64,000 nucleotides of DNA from Pseudomonas putida (GCF_001941965.1 NZ_MKZO01000020.1:47162-111161); one strand, 5' to 3'; shown: positions 44,414 to 53,267, counted from the stretch's first letter. Made by a program: numbers and translations. The notes: a model not told the origin generated them from the letters alone.

Positions 44414-45061
44414 ATGCAAATCGACCTGTTCACCCCTGCACCCTCCAGCGATCCCCAATGGCTTGGCCAGCAGGTGGCCCTGTTGCCCGGCTTCGCCCTG
44501 AGCCAGGTCGAACGCCTGCTCCCTGCCCTGCGCCAGATCGTCCTCGCCGCCCCCTTCCGCAACATGACCACCCCGGGGGGGCGGACCATCTCGGTACGCG
44601 TCACCAATTGCGGCGACCTTGGCTGGATCAGCGATCAGCGCGGCTACCGCTACAGCCCTGTCGATCCCCTCAGCGGCCAGCCCTGGCCTGCGCTGCCGGA
44701 GGTGTTCATCGACCTGGCCCGGTGCGCCGCGCAAGCCGCCGGCTTTGCCGATTTCACCCCGGACGCCTGCCTGATCAACAGCTACCTCCCCGGCAACCGC
44801 CTGACCCTGCACCAGGACCGCAACGAACGGGATTTCAGCCAACCAATCGTTTCGGTGTCCCTCGGCCTGCCGGCGATCTTCCTGCTCGGTGGCCATGAGC
44901 GCGCCGAGCGCACCCGGAAAGTCGGATTGCAGCATGGCGACGTGATGGTCTGGGGCGGTGAGGACCGCCTGCGGTTTCACGGCGTCCTGCCGCTGCAGGA
45001 CGGTCGTCATCCCTTGCTCGGTGCGCGGCGCATCAACTTTACCCTGCGCAAGGCAGGGTGA
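44414..45061 (+). CDS. alkB: Alkylated-DNA repair dioxygenase AlkB
   Basis: 215 residues, like E. coli AlkB (216). Iron ligands are in LHQDRNE (HxD) and RFHGVLPL (distal His). The 2-oxoglutarate-binding Arg set is RRINFTLRKAG (RxNxTxR). MTTPGGRTISVRVTNCGDLG and the RGYRYSPVDPLSGQPWP loop match the base-flipping N-terminal part of AlkB itself. It removes methyl groups from 1-methyladenine and 3-methylcytosine in single-stranded DNA, using iron and 2-oxoglutarate. It stands alone here, not fused or paired with ada. No Ada box was looked for in detail. Confidence 0.92.
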   Translation: MQIDLFTPAPSSDPQWLGQQVALLPGFALSQVERLLPALRQIVLAAPFRNMTTPGGRTISVRVTNCGDLGWISDQRGYRYSPVDPLSGQPWPALPEVFIDLARCAAQAAGFADFTPDACLINSYLPGNRLTLHQDRNERDFSQPIVSVSLGLPAIFLLGGHERAERTRKVGLQHGDVMVWGGEDRLRFHGVLPLQDGRHPLLGARRINFTLRKAG

Positions 45062-45096
45062 GGCTGGGTCTTGATCGAGGCAGCGAGCCTGACGCA

Positions 45097-45303
45097 CTAC
45101 CTCCGCTCATCCGACAAAGGCGTCGGCTTATCCGGCTCCGGTACGATGCGCCCCTGCTCTGGCTCGTAGGGTTCACGCTTGATGTCCTGCTGCCGCTTGG
45201 GGTCACCGTTGACATTTGGATCGGTCACCGGGTCATGCTCGCGCTGCGGGTTGGCCAGTGGGTCTTTCCACAGTGGATCGTCATGGGGTTGCGGGGTGTT
45301 CAT
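45097..45303 (-). CDS. Small hydrophilic protein, 68 residues
   Basis: MNTPQPHDDPLWKDPLANPQ and the rest is rich in Pro, Asp, Asn, Arg and Glu and almost lacks hydrophobic residues, so it is probably disordered. GGAGG lies 8 bases before the ATG at 45303, a strong sign that it is translated. It converges with alkB. I do not recognise a function. Confidence 0.55.
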   Translation of the reverse strand: MNTPQPHDDPLWKDPLANPQREHDPVTDPNVNGDPKRQQDIKREPYEPEQGRIVPEPDKPTPLSDERR

Positions 45304-45426
45304 GCTGTCATCCTCCATTGTCGGGCCTGTTCATTCGAGAGAGGCCCCGCAGGTGAAGTGCCCGACAGCCGATCAACGGAGCAATCCTGCTAAGGTGTGC
45401 CCCACCGCCCGATTTGCGAGGTACCG

Positions 45427-45930
45427 ATGCGCATCCGCCCTGCCCGCCCCGACGACGCCACCTTGCTTCCCGCCATCGAGCGTTCGGCAGCGCAGTCGTT
45501 CACGGTGATCGACTGCCTGGCGTGGCTGGCCAGGCATGACGTGCTGAGCCTCGAGCAGCACCTGGGCTTCATCGCCAGTGGTCTGCTCTGGGTAGCGGTG
45601 GATGGCGACGACCAGCCCTGCGGCTTTCTCTGTGCGAGCGCCCAAGGCGGTGATCTCTATATAGAGGAGCTGTCAGTGGCTCGGCCCCATCAAGGTCGGG
45701 GGCTGGGACGACAGTTATTGAAGCATGCAGAACACCGGGCACGCGCCTCCGGCTACAAAGCCTTGAGCCTGACCACCTTCGCCGCGGTGCCCTGGAACGC
45801 GCCCTTCTATGCCCGACTGGGCTTCCAGCGCCTGGAAGCCCGGCAAGCGAGCGCCTTCCTTCATGAACAACTGCGCCATGAACAGGCGCTCGGCCTCCCG
45901 GACCGTTGCGCCATGCGCAAGGTGCTGTAG
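45427..45930 (+). CDS. GNAT-family N-acetyltransferase
   Basis: 167 residues. MRIRPARPDDATLLPAIERS is the usual GNAT opening. LYIEELSVARPHQGRGLGRQ is the acetyl-CoA motif A with its R/Q-GxG turn. SLTTFAAVPWNAPFYARLGF is motif B. It transfers an acetyl group to an amine of a small molecule or protein; the acceptor is unknown. GAGG lies 5 bases before the ATG at 45427. It converges with the KfrA-like gene, with 3 bp between stops. Confidence 0.85.
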   Translation: MRIRPARPDDATLLPAIERSAAQSFTVIDCLAWLARHDVLSLEQHLGFIASGLLWVAVDGDDQPCGFLCASAQGGDLYIEELSVARPHQGRGLGRQLLKHAEHRARASGYKALSLTTFAAVPWNAPFYARLGFQRLEARQASAFLHEQLRHEQALGLPDRCAMRKVL

Positions 45931-45933
45931 CCG

Positions 45934-46902
45934 TTACTCCGCAGCCGGCTTCTGCTGTGCCGCCTGCAAGGTGGCAACGCTGGCTTCCAGCGCCTTGACC
46001 TGCTTGGTCAATTGCCGCCGTTCGCCATTGACCTGCTCCAGTTGCGCCGTCTGCGCCTGCATCTGCCGCTGCAGCTCCTCCCGCGCGCCCTGGGACTGGG
46101 CCAGGTTGGCGCTGAGGGTGCGGCCTTCGAGGACATGCTGCTCGCACTGATCCTTGAGCTGCTGGGATTCACGCTGGATATGCCGTGCCTCCACCAGCAG
46201 GCGCTCGTTGTCGCGGTTGAGCCGGGTGGTTTCGTCCTGTTTGACGATCAGGGTCTGCTGCAATTGGCGCAGCTCGACCTGGAGTTGCTGCACCTGTGCC
46301 TCGTGCCGGCGCTGATCCTGCTCGCGCTGCTCGCGACTGGCGGCACGGTAGTGCTCCAGGGCATCGCGGGCGTGCTGGTGCTTGTCTTCCAGCGAGGCGA
46401 TCTGCTCGTCCTTGTCGGCCAGACGCACGTTCAGTTCGCCGACCGCCTGGCTCAGCGTGGCATTGCGCGTGTGTTCGCTCTGCAGGGTGCTGCGGGTGGT
46501 GGCCAGCTCGGCGGACTCGGCTGCCAGCGCCGCACCCTGGATCTGCAACTGCTGCTGCGCGGCGGCCAGGGCTTGCTGGCTTTCCTGGAATTGCGCTTTG
46601 AGCGCGGCGTTCTCCAGATCGAAGGACTTCTGTGCTTCGTCGATCTTCGTGTCGCTTTCTTCCTTCAACTGCTCGGCCAGTTGCCGGACCAGTCCGCTGA
46701 TGGATTCGCTGAGGTCCGGCACGCTGGTGGTAACCGGCGGCTTCTGGATCTCCAGCTCTTTCAGATAGCGATGAATGGTGGTTTTCGAGCCGGTGTTTCC
46801 GAGTTCAATACGCACCGCGTCGATGCTCGGGTTGTCACCCCGGGCAAGGATCGCCTGACGGGCCTTGTGCACGACCGCCTTGTTGATACCACCACGCGCC
46901 AT
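45934..46902 (-). CDS. KfrA-like DNA-binding protein with long coiled coil
   Basis: 322 residues. The first 60 (MARGGINKAVVHKARQAILA... GSKTTIHRYLKEL) are a KfrA_N helix-turn-helix domain. From about 65 to the end the sequence is one long coiled coil rich in Gln, Glu, Ala and Leu. KfrA proteins bind their own promoters and form large assemblies on DNA in plasmids; relatives in Tn4651-type transposons (TnpT) help resolve cointegrates. Here it is chromosomal with no transposon nearby. The AT-rich upstream region has a 25-bp palindrome (46931-46955), a good candidate for self-regulation. Confidence 0.82.
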   Translation of the reverse strand: MARGGINKAVVHKARQAILARGDNPSIDAVRIELGNTGSKTTIHRYLKELEIQKPPVTTSVPDLSESISGLVRQLAEQLKEESDTKIDEAQKSFDLENAALKAQFQESQQALAAAQQQLQIQGAALAAESAELATTRSTLQSEHTRNATLSQAVGELNVRLADKDEQIASLEDKHQHARDALEHYRAASREQREQDQRRHEAQVQQLQVELRQLQQTLIVKQDETTRLNRDNERLLVEARHIQRESQQLKDQCEQHVLEGRTLSANLAQSQGAREELQRQMQAQTAQLEQVNGERRQLTKQVKALEASVATLQAAQQKPAAE

Positions 46903-46930
46903 GTTGCTTTTTCCTGCAATTTCATAATGT

Positions 46931-46955
46931 GGTACGTATTCTGTATTTACATACC
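46931..46955. promoter_or_regulatory. Palindrome upstream of the KfrA-like gene, candidate autoregulatory site
   Basis: GGTACGTA (46931-46938) and TACATACC (46948-46955) are inverted repeats with one mismatch and a 9-base AT-rich spacer, 29 bp before the ATG. The surrounding 150 bp are much richer in A and T than the genes. The rest of the 302-bp gap to the lipoprotein gene holds only loose hairpins (for example a 7-bp GCCCGGC stem near 47132). Confidence 0.45.
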
Positions 46956-47204
46956 AAAATGGTCAATGGAAAAGCGTGAAATCGCTGAAATATAAGATTA
47001 AATAATCACGACTTATCAAATCTAAAGGCTGTTCTGGACGAATTAAAAGGCAAAAAAGGTGTACAGACGCCCTCACCCGGCCACAAAAGTGGTCAGGGGC
47101 GTGATGAGCAATCAGGGGGTATTGAGAGGGATGGCCCGGCAGCCATTGCGGTAGCCGGGCGAGGAGCCGTATCAGCCAGAGGGAGGGTCAACCGTGATAG
47201 CGGC

Positions 47205-47765
47205 TCAACGCACGCCCATCAGCGCTGTGCGCACGGGCAGGCCGGTGTAGCCTGGATGCTCCTTGAGGAAAACCCGCATGGCCTGTTTTTGTCGGTCGAC
47301 GACACACAGGCCAATGCTCGGTCGTGGTACCGAGCAGGTGCCCAGCGCCAGAGCGCCGCAGTTCTTCAGCCCATAGCGCGCGGTCGGTACCGCCGGGTAC
47401 GGACAACCATTCACCAATTCGCCCAGGTAATTGACCTTGCCCTGCTCTACGGTAAAGCGCAGCGGGTCGCCAAAAGCCCCCAACGCGCCGGCCCGAGAGC
47501 CGAGCCCACTGACCTCGTAGTCACCGGCGGGCAACCAGGCCGAGTAATAGCCCTTGGCAGCCCAGCCAAAGGACTTGCCAGTCCGCACGTCACGAAACTC
47601 CAGCCAGGTCCCGTATGGGCCGGTGTCGGCCAGCGCACCCGTCACAAGCCCGGCGTTATTTGCCGAATAGACCTTCGAGTCCAGCGCCATTTCTTCCGGC
47701 ATCTGCGCGCAGCTGGCAATCAGCAGCACGGAACACAACATCAGTGCGCGATGCATCTTCAACAT
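47205..47765 (-). CDS. Lipoprotein, unknown function
   Basis: 186 residues with a lipoprotein signal (MLCSVLLIASCAQMP; Cys19 in the lipobox). The mature part has a carboxypeptidase-regulatory-like beta segment (GYYSAWLPAGDYEVSGLGSR) and several Cys (NGCPYP, KNCGALALGTC, GLCVVD) that may form disulfides. GAGG stands 6 bases before the ATG. Asp or Glu are not at position +2 (Ala is), so outer-membrane location is expected. It is divergent from a second lipoprotein gene 100 bp away. Function unknown. Confidence 0.7.
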   Translation of the reverse strand: MLKMHRALMLCSVLLIASCAQMPEEMALDSKVYSANNAGLVTGALADTGPYGTWLEFRDVRTGKSFGWAAKGYYSAWLPAGDYEVSGLGSRAGALGAFGDPLRFTVEQGKVNYLGELVNGCPYPAVPTARYGLKNCGALALGTCSVPRPSIGLCVVDRQKQAMRVFLKEHPGYTGLPVRTALMGVR

Positions 47766-47864
47766 TCATGACCTCAAGCGGTGTCGGGTGGATGGCAGGG
47801 TTGATAGCTAATGGCTACTATACCCGCCTCCCGCACTCCCTGGCAGAAAGGATTCCAGCGCATC

Positions 47865-48908
47865 ATGTCCACTCTTCTCCCCTTGCGTACGTTGCCAATG
47901 ATGGTCGTGGCCTCGATGTTGCTGAGCGGCTGCAGCATCACGGGTAACTATCCCGAAGTTGCCGAGCCCGACGCGGCGAAACTTCGCTTCATCAGCAAAA
48001 TGCAAAGCGCCACGCTCAACGTGTTCGATGCTCAACACTGCATGGGGCGCAATACCGGCCTGCTTAACAACGCACTCACCGCCAACACCAAGCGACGCGT
48101 TGGCATGGCCGTGCCCCCTCCCGATGATGCCAAGGCGTATATCGAGATCCGTATGACGCCGGGGCGCGAGCAGTACCTGGCCACCAACTCGCTGGGTTAC
48201 GGTTCGGTCTGCGGTACAGGATTCAACCTGACACCACAGCCTGGCGCGGAATACGAGGTCACCTTCAACTGGTCCGGCAATCATTGTGTGACGACGCTTT
48301 CCAGCCTGAACAAGGTCAATGGCGAGGTTTCGAGATTCCCGTTGCCGGTGGTTCGCGACGGCCTGCCGAGCTGCGCAGGTAGCAATGCCATGTTCCCCGT
48401 GACACCCCAAGGCCAACCCGACACCCCGCAACGCACGGCGATGATCGACCAGATCATCGCCGACAGCCTGATCGACGCCATGCAGCCCAAACCCAGCGAC
48501 AACAACCAGGTGCTACGCGCCTTGCTGGAGAAAGTGTCGGTCGACGAGCGCAAGAAACGGCTGGGTTTCACATTGCCGCAAGCCTATTGGGATGAGTACA
48601 CGCGCAACCTCAAGCAAACCGCCGACGAGTCGACCGACCGCAAGGCGCGCATTCTGCAGCGCTACAAGGAGGAGTACCGTTCGCGCCTGAGCCAACTCGA
48701 TACCGAGCACCTGCGCAAGCGTCTGCCGGAGGGTGACGATACCGATGCGAAGACTACGCTCAGTGACAACGCGGCCATGCTGGGCTACTACAACGAGCTG
48801 GCGAACGACATCCTCAAGCGGGACCTGAACATGCATATCGCGCGCATGGCCGATCTTGATCGCCGCTATGATGTGTGCGCTCGCTTCGCCAAGTGCTGGA
48901 AGAACTGA
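47865..48908 (+). CDS. Lipoprotein with coiled C-terminal part, unknown function
   Basis: 347 residues. A lipoprotein signal ends in MLLSGCS. The middle has beta-like segments and paired Cys (FDAQHCMG, GSVCGTGF, SGNHCVTT, LPSCAGS). The C-terminal third is helical and charged (KQTADESTDRKARILQRYKE). ATG 47865 begins MSTLLPLRTLP; the frame opens 18 codons earlier, but then the signal would be too long. AAAGGA is 12 bases before. The ends of the gene are well separated from the next by a clear terminator. Not recognised. Confidence 0.65.
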   Translation: MSTLLPLRTLPMMVVASMLLSGCSITGNYPEVAEPDAAKLRFISKMQSATLNVFDAQHCMGRNTGLLNNALTANTKRRVGMAVPPPDDAKAYIEIRMTPGREQYLATNSLGYGSVCGTGFNLTPQPGAEYEVTFNWSGNHCVTTLSSLNKVNGEVSRFPLPVVRDGLPSCAGSNAMFPVTPQGQPDTPQRTAMIDQIIADSLIDAMQPKPSDNNQVLRALLEKVSVDERKKRLGFTLPQAYWDEYTRNLKQTADESTDRKARILQRYKEEYRSRLSQLDTEHLRKRLPEGDDTDAKTTLSDNAAMLGYYNELANDILKRDLNMHIARMADLDRRYDVCARFAKCWKN

Positions 48909-48943
48909 GGGTTTCAGGGCTTTCTTGACAATAAAAGACAGAA

Positions 48944-48975
48944 ATCCCGAAAGGCCTGCAGCCGCCTTTCGGGAT
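48944..48975. terminator. Bidirectional terminator between lipoprotein and cytochrome genes
   Basis: 12-bp perfect stem (ATCCCGAAAGGC at 48944-48955, GCCTTTCGGGAT at 48964-48975) with an 8-base loop, lying between two converging genes. On the minus strand it is followed by TTTCTGTCTTTTATTG, a usable T-rich tail. Confidence 0.7.
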
Positions 48976-48981
48976 GCTCAC

Positions 48982-50304
48982 TCAATGAGTGCGTGCGATC
49001 GAAGCCCGAATCTCGCGAACCTGCTCAGCCGTTACCACCGAGGCATTGTTCGACCAGCCCTGTCGCAGGAAGGTCGCCAGTTCCGCCACTTCGGCATCGT
49101 CCATGCGCTCGGCAAAGCCAGGCATCGGCAGCACCGACGGTGCTCGCTCGGTGGACGGCGTCGCGGCGCCGGCGAGGATCACGTGCAGCAACGCATCGGC
49201 GTTGGCCGCGTTGACCACCGAAGCCCCGTCCAGACGCGGGAACACGCGCTGTGCACCTTCGCCCGAGACGAAGTGGCAAGCACCGCAGTTGTCGATGTAC
49301 AACCGCTCACCCAGGGTGAGGTCCTTTGCGGCGGTCAACTTGGCGGTGGTCGCAGCACTGCGTTCGGCCAACTGCTGGTACGCCGGGCCTTTCGCCGGTG
49401 TCAGCGACTTCAGGTAGGCCGCCATGGCCTGCAGGTCGGCGTCGCTCATGTGCGAGGTGCTGTTGGCGATCACGTCGGTCATCTCGCCAGCCACCGAGGC
49501 CTTGGCATTACGTCCGCTGCCCAGGTACTCGACCAGTTCTTCTTCGCTCCAGTGCGGCATGCCACGCAGGGCCGGCACGTTCCAGCCGTTGAGCTCGGTA
49601 CCGGTAAGGTAGGTAGCTGCGGACTGGTCCAGGCCTTTTTCCTGCAGGGTCAGCGCACGCGGAGTGTGGCACGAGCCGCAGTGACCAAGGCCTTGCACCA
49701 GGTAGGCGCCGCGGCCGATCGGGGTGTCTGCGGCGCTGGCCACGACCGCTTCCGGGGCAGGCGAGAACAGCGCACGCCAGTAGGCCAGCGGCATGCGGAT
49801 CGACAGCGGCCAGGGGATGTCGTTGGCCTTGTTCGGCTGTTCGACCTCCGCCACGCCCTGCATGAAGTACGCATAGAGCGCCTCGGTGTCTGCATCGCTG
49901 ACCCTGGCATAGGACGGAAACGGCATCGCCGGGTACAGCGCGCTGCCATCGTGGCCGATGCCGCGACGTACCGCACGCTCGAACTCGCCGTAGGTCCAGT
50001 TGCCGATGCCGGTCTGCTTGTCCGGGGTGATGTTGGTCGAGTAGATAGTGCCGATTGGTGAGGCGATGCCCAGCCCGCCGGCGAACGGCTTGCCGCCGTC
50101 GTGGCTGGTGTGGCAGGCCACGCAGTCACCGGCACGGGCCAGATAGGCGCCCTTCTCGATCAATGCCGGGGTGATGGCCTGGGTCAGCCTGGCCTCGGCG
50201 TCGCCGGAGCGGTTGAGCAGGCTGGCGACGATCCACGCCAGCACCGCAGCCAACACAGCGAGACCCAGCACTACCGGGAGGATGGAACGGGATTTGTTTG
50301 TCAT
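48982..50304 (-). CDS. Triheme cytochrome c subunit of a membrane GMC dehydrogenase
   Basis: 440 residues. An N-terminal helix (LPVVLGLAVLAAVLAWIVAS) exports and anchors it. Three c-type haem sites follow: CVACH (about 61-65), CGSCH (about 210) and CGACH (about 340), each with a distal Met region (for example MPHWS and LPMPGF). It accepts electrons from the flavoprotein and passes them to ubiquinone, as in gluconate 2-dehydrogenase and related sugar dehydrogenases. It is third in the operon, 11 bp after the GMC gene. Confidence 0.9.
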   Translation of the reverse strand: MTNKSRSILPVVLGLAVLAAVLAWIVASLLNRSGDAEARLTQAITPALIEKGAYLARAGDCVACHTSHDGGKPFAGGLGIASPIGTIYSTNITPDKQTGIGNWTYGEFERAVRRGIGHDGSALYPAMPFPSYARVSDADTEALYAYFMQGVAEVEQPNKANDIPWPLSIRMPLAYWRALFSPAPEAVVASAADTPIGRGAYLVQGLGHCGSCHTPRALTLQEKGLDQSAATYLTGTELNGWNVPALRGMPHWSEEELVEYLGSGRNAKASVAGEMTDVIANSTSHMSDADLQAMAAYLKSLTPAKGPAYQQLAERSAATTAKLTAAKDLTLGERLYIDNCGACHFVSGEGAQRVFPRLDGASVVNAANADALLHVILAGAATPSTERAPSVLPMPGFAERMDDAEVAELATFLRQGWSNNASVVTAEQVREIRASIARTH

Positions 50305-50315
50305 GCTCTCGCTCC

Positions 50316-52085
50316 TTACGCCTGCACCAGCGGGCCCGGGTTTTTCAGATACAGGTCCTTGATGGCCTGGGCCGCGAACAGGGTCAGTGCGCCGATCATC
50401 GAGGTCGGGTTGGCCTGGAAGTTCTGCGGGAAGGCGTTGCCGCCCGGCACGAACACGTTGTGCACGTCCCAGCTCTGCAGGTAGCGGTTGAGCGCGCTGG
50501 TTTCCGGCGAGTCACCCATGATCGCGCCGCCGACGTTGTGGGTGGACACGTACTTGGTGATGTCCCAGTGCGAATCCATGCCCAGGAAGCTTTCGCTGTA
50601 GCTGTCCGGGTTCAACTCCCTGGTGATGTCCAGGACGATCTTGCGCAGGTGCTGCTGGAGCTTGAGCTCGTTCTCCTTCCAGTCGAAGGTGATGCGCAGC
50701 AGCGGCTGGCCCCACGGGTCCTTGTAGGTGGGATCGAGGTCGACATAGTGGTCGCGGTACGACATGCAGCCGGTGGAGATGCTGATCTTCATCGAGTGGC
50801 CGTACCAGTCCTGCATGCCCTCCTTCCAGCCCTGGCCCCACTCCGGGGTGCCGGACGGCAACGCGGTGCCGATTGGCGTGCCGGTGGCTTGCGAGCTGTG
50901 GATCTTGGCGCCGCCGATAAAGCCCAGCGATGGGCCGTCGTAGTTGCCAGGCGAGACGTCGTTGAACATCTGCCCGGTGGCACCGGCCGTGGCGAACGGG
51001 TTGAAGTGCTTGTCCTTGAAGAACAGCGTGGCACCGCCGTTGCTGAGGAACGCGTAGTTACGGCCAATGGTGCCCTTGCGGGTGACCGGGTTGTACGGCT
51101 GGCCGATGCCCGACAACAACATCAGGCGCACATTGACGAACTGGAACGCCGCCAGCACGACGATCTTCGCCGGCTGGAACACTTCGTTGCCCTGGCCATC
51201 GATGTAGGTGATGCCTTTGGCGGTCTTGCCGTCCGCGTGCAGCTCGACGCGCAATACGTTGGCATTGACCCGGTAGTCGAAGTTGTCCATGCGCTTGAGC
51301 GCATCCATCACTGCGGTCTGCGGCGAGGCCTTCGAGTAGTTCAGGCACGGGTACTTGCTGCAGTAGCCGCAGTAGTTGCAGGGCGCGATCTGGTTGCCGT
51401 ACGGGTTTTTCCAGGCCCGCGACACATTGGCCGACGGGTTGGGGAACGGGTGGTAGCCGAGCTTGCGCGCGGCATCGGCGAACAGCTTGTTGTTCAGCGT
51501 GTCTTCCAGCGCTGGCAACGGGTACGGGTTGGAGCGCGGGCCTTCGAACGGATCGCCGCCGACCAGGATCTGGCCGTTGAGGTTGCCGGTGTTGCCCGAC
51601 AGGCCGCAGATCTTGTCGAACTTGTCCAGGTACGGCTCGATCTCGTCCCAGGTGAACGGGAAGTCGCCGATGGTCATGTCACTTTGCAGGACGCCCGGGG
51701 CATACGCCTGGTCGGCGTAGGTCTTGAGCTTGATGTCGGTCGGTGTCGGGCGGATCAGCACGCCGGTCCAGTGCAGGCCCGAACCACCCACGCCCGTGCC
51801 GGGCACGAAGGCGCCCCACTGGCGGGTCGGCAAGGCCGTGCCGTTGAGGTTATGGCGAACGGTGAGTGCGCCATCCTTTGGTGTGACCATGATCTTGTTG
51901 CGCACGCCGTAGGCGTATTGGTCGGCCGGCTTCGGATAGGCGAAATCGGCGTTGCTGCGGTCTTCACCGCGCTCGAAGGCGCGCACTTTCAAGCCTGCCT
52001 GGGCAAGCTCGATGCTCATCAGCGAGCCGGCCCAGCCCAGGCCGACGACGGCGACGTCGACTTCGTCATTGGTAATGTGTGGCAT
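50316..52085 (-). CDS. GMC-family FAD dehydrogenase, large subunit (gluconate 2-dehydrogenase type)
   Basis: 589 residues. VDVAVVGLGWAGSLMSIELA is the FAD site. NYCGYCSKYPCLNYSK is a Cys set that in related sugar dehydrogenases binds a small iron-sulfur cluster. HNVGGAIMGDSPETSALNRY and the C-terminal NVFVPGGNAFPQNF hold the catalytic His/Asn pair. It oxidises a sugar, sugar acid or polyol in the periplasm. It has no signal of its own; the small subunit with the twin-arginine signal must carry it across. Gluconate, 2-ketogluconate or a polyol are all possible substrates. Confidence 0.88.
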   Translation of the reverse strand: MPHITNDEVDVAVVGLGWAGSLMSIELAQAGLKVRAFERGEDRSNADFAYPKPADQYAYGVRNKIMVTPKDGALTVRHNLNGTALPTRQWGAFVPGTGVGGSGLHWTGVLIRPTPTDIKLKTYADQAYAPGVLQSDMTIGDFPFTWDEIEPYLDKFDKICGLSGNTGNLNGQILVGGDPFEGPRSNPYPLPALEDTLNNKLFADAARKLGYHPFPNPSANVSRAWKNPYGNQIAPCNYCGYCSKYPCLNYSKASPQTAVMDALKRMDNFDYRVNANVLRVELHADGKTAKGITYIDGQGNEVFQPAKIVVLAAFQFVNVRLMLLSGIGQPYNPVTRKGTIGRNYAFLSNGGATLFFKDKHFNPFATAGATGQMFNDVSPGNYDGPSLGFIGGAKIHSSQATGTPIGTALPSGTPEWGQGWKEGMQDWYGHSMKISISTGCMSYRDHYVDLDPTYKDPWGQPLLRITFDWKENELKLQQHLRKIVLDITRELNPDSYSESFLGMDSHWDITKYVSTHNVGGAIMGDSPETSALNRYLQSWDVHNVFVPGGNAFPQNFQANPTSMIGALTLFAAQAIKDLYLKNPGPLVQA

Positions 52086-52121
52086 AAGAAACCTTGAATG
52101 CTGTAACGCGAAGCGAAAGGA

Positions 52122-52841
52122 TCAACCGCGCTGGCCGGTCAGGCTGACCGGGCCGAGGGGGTACGGGACGTTGTGCTGGGCAACCCATTCCAGGTAGCTG
52201 GCCCGGGCACCGGGGAAGCCGATGGCGATCCACGCCTTCATGCCCTTGTTGCCACCGTAGATAGGGTCGGCGAGCCAGCCCTGGCGGGTGTGGTTGAGCA
52301 GTTCACCAAAGAACAGCCTGGCCTTGAGGACTTCCTCGCCATGCGCGGCGAAGTCGACCTGGCCGGCTTGCAGTTTCTTCAGCACGTCATCGCGCTTGCC
52401 CAGTTCGAGCAGGGCGAAGTGCTGGCCATGGGTGGCCTGGCACCAGCTTTCCAGTGCGGCAATGCCTTTGCGGTAGATCTGCTGCGGGGTATACGGCAGC
52501 TGATAGCCAAGCGTGGCCGGCGCATTCAGGTCGAACGGCCCTTCCAGATAGATCTCGCTGCCCAGGTCACCGGCCAGTTGCTGGTCGATGAAGATCGGCA
52601 CGTTGGTCTCCAGTGCACCAGGGCCACGGCCATCCGCAGGGATCAGGCGATCGCAGGCGGCGAGGATGAAGGTCCATTCCGCCGGGGTGAAGAAGATCGG
52701 GGTGTAGCTGTCGAGGCTCGGCGCCGCCATTTCCGCCGCCATCGCGGCACTGAGGCCGTTGACGGTGATGCCCATCGCGGGCAAGGCGATCAGCGACGAA
52801 AGCAGGAACTTCCGTCGCGAAGTCGGTTTGGTTAACAACAT
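52122..52841 (-). CDS. Small (gamma) subunit of the GMC dehydrogenase, Tat signal
   Basis: 239 residues, gluconate 2-dehydrogenase subunit 3 family. TSRRKFLLSSLIALPAMGIT is a twin-arginine signal, cleaved near SAAMAAEM. FFTPAEWTFILAACDRLIPA is the family signature. It guides folding and export of the large subunit, carrying it through the Tat pore. It is the first gene of the operon; the large-subunit gene starts 36 bp later. The 426 bp upstream hold the promoter plus debris of other genes. Confidence 0.88.
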   Translation of the reverse strand: MLLTKPTSRRKFLLSSLIALPAMGITVNGLSAAMAAEMAAPSLDSYTPIFFTPAEWTFILAACDRLIPADGRGPGALETNVPIFIDQQLAGDLGSEIYLEGPFDLNAPATLGYQLPYTPQQIYRKGIAALESWCQATHGQHFALLELGKRDDVLKKLQAGQVDFAAHGEEVLKARLFFGELLNHTRQGWLADPIYGGNKGMKAWIAIGFPGARASYLEWVAQHNVPYPLGPVSLTGQRG

Positions 52842-53076
52842 GCAGGTCTACCTATGGCTAATCACTCAAACCCGTGAAATCCAGGGGACGGCAGGTTGTG
52901 CCCTGCTCTACTGCGACGGCTTGGAATGCATTGCAAGCACTCATCCGCGCATACGCATATCAGTTGTCGTACCTCACGGGAAAGGGAATGGTAGCAGCCT
53001 ATCGATTAGGTAACAAATTATTTCATGGGTCGTGTCAAGGGTACGAGTGTCGCAGGGGCGTGATGTCCTTCAGGTT

Positions 53077-53110
53077 TCAGGCCCTGTCTGAAAACAGTTG
53101 TGGTAGACAC
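53077..53110 (-). mobile_element. Short remnant of an IS5-family right end
   Basis: On the minus strand the bases encode CLPQLFSDRA and a stop, against CLRHLFSDRT and a stop at the 3' end of the intact IS at 20427. The end sequence GGCCCTGTCTGAAAACAG matches the terminal repeat in most positions. Only about 34 bp are left, so the match could in principle be chance, though the match in both DNA and reading frame argues against that. Confidence 0.5.
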
Positions 53111-53121
53111 TTCGCCGTTGG

Positions 53122-53220
53122 CTAGACCGGCAATTCCGTGGTGAGCTTGATCTTCTCCATGGGCACTTCGGTTTTCACGTTCTGCACCATGCTCAGGCTT
53201 TTCAGGTGGCTGATCTGAAA
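53122..53220 (-). pseudogene. 3' fragment of an unidentified gene
   Basis: 32 codons, FQISHLKSLSMVQNVKTEVP and then MEKIKLTTELPV before TAG, with GC-rich third positions typical of backbone genes. The frame opens only in the terminator of the reductase gene, and no start or ribosome site exists. It looks like the tail of a gene whose front was lost, lying 12 bp from the IS remnant. Not identified. The rest of the 52842-53267 gap, apart from these remnants, shows nothing but the operon promoter region. Confidence 0.4.
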
Positions 53221-53225
53221 ATCGA

Positions 53226-53248
53226 AACGGGCCGCATAGCGGCCCGTT
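53226..53248 (-). terminator. Terminator of the old-yellow-enzyme gene
   Basis: AACGGGCCGC (53226-53235) and GCGGCCCGTT (53239-53248) form a perfect 10-bp stem with a 3-base loop, 20 bp past the stop. On the minus strand it is followed by TCGATTTTC. Confidence 0.7.
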
Positions 53249-53267
53249 ATGGCAACGAATCGTCGGC

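Noticed and set aside
50298..52097. 600-codon open frame opposite the GMC dehydrogenase gene
   Set aside because: Typical antisense shadow of a GC-rich gene; the other strand has clear FAD and catalytic motifs.
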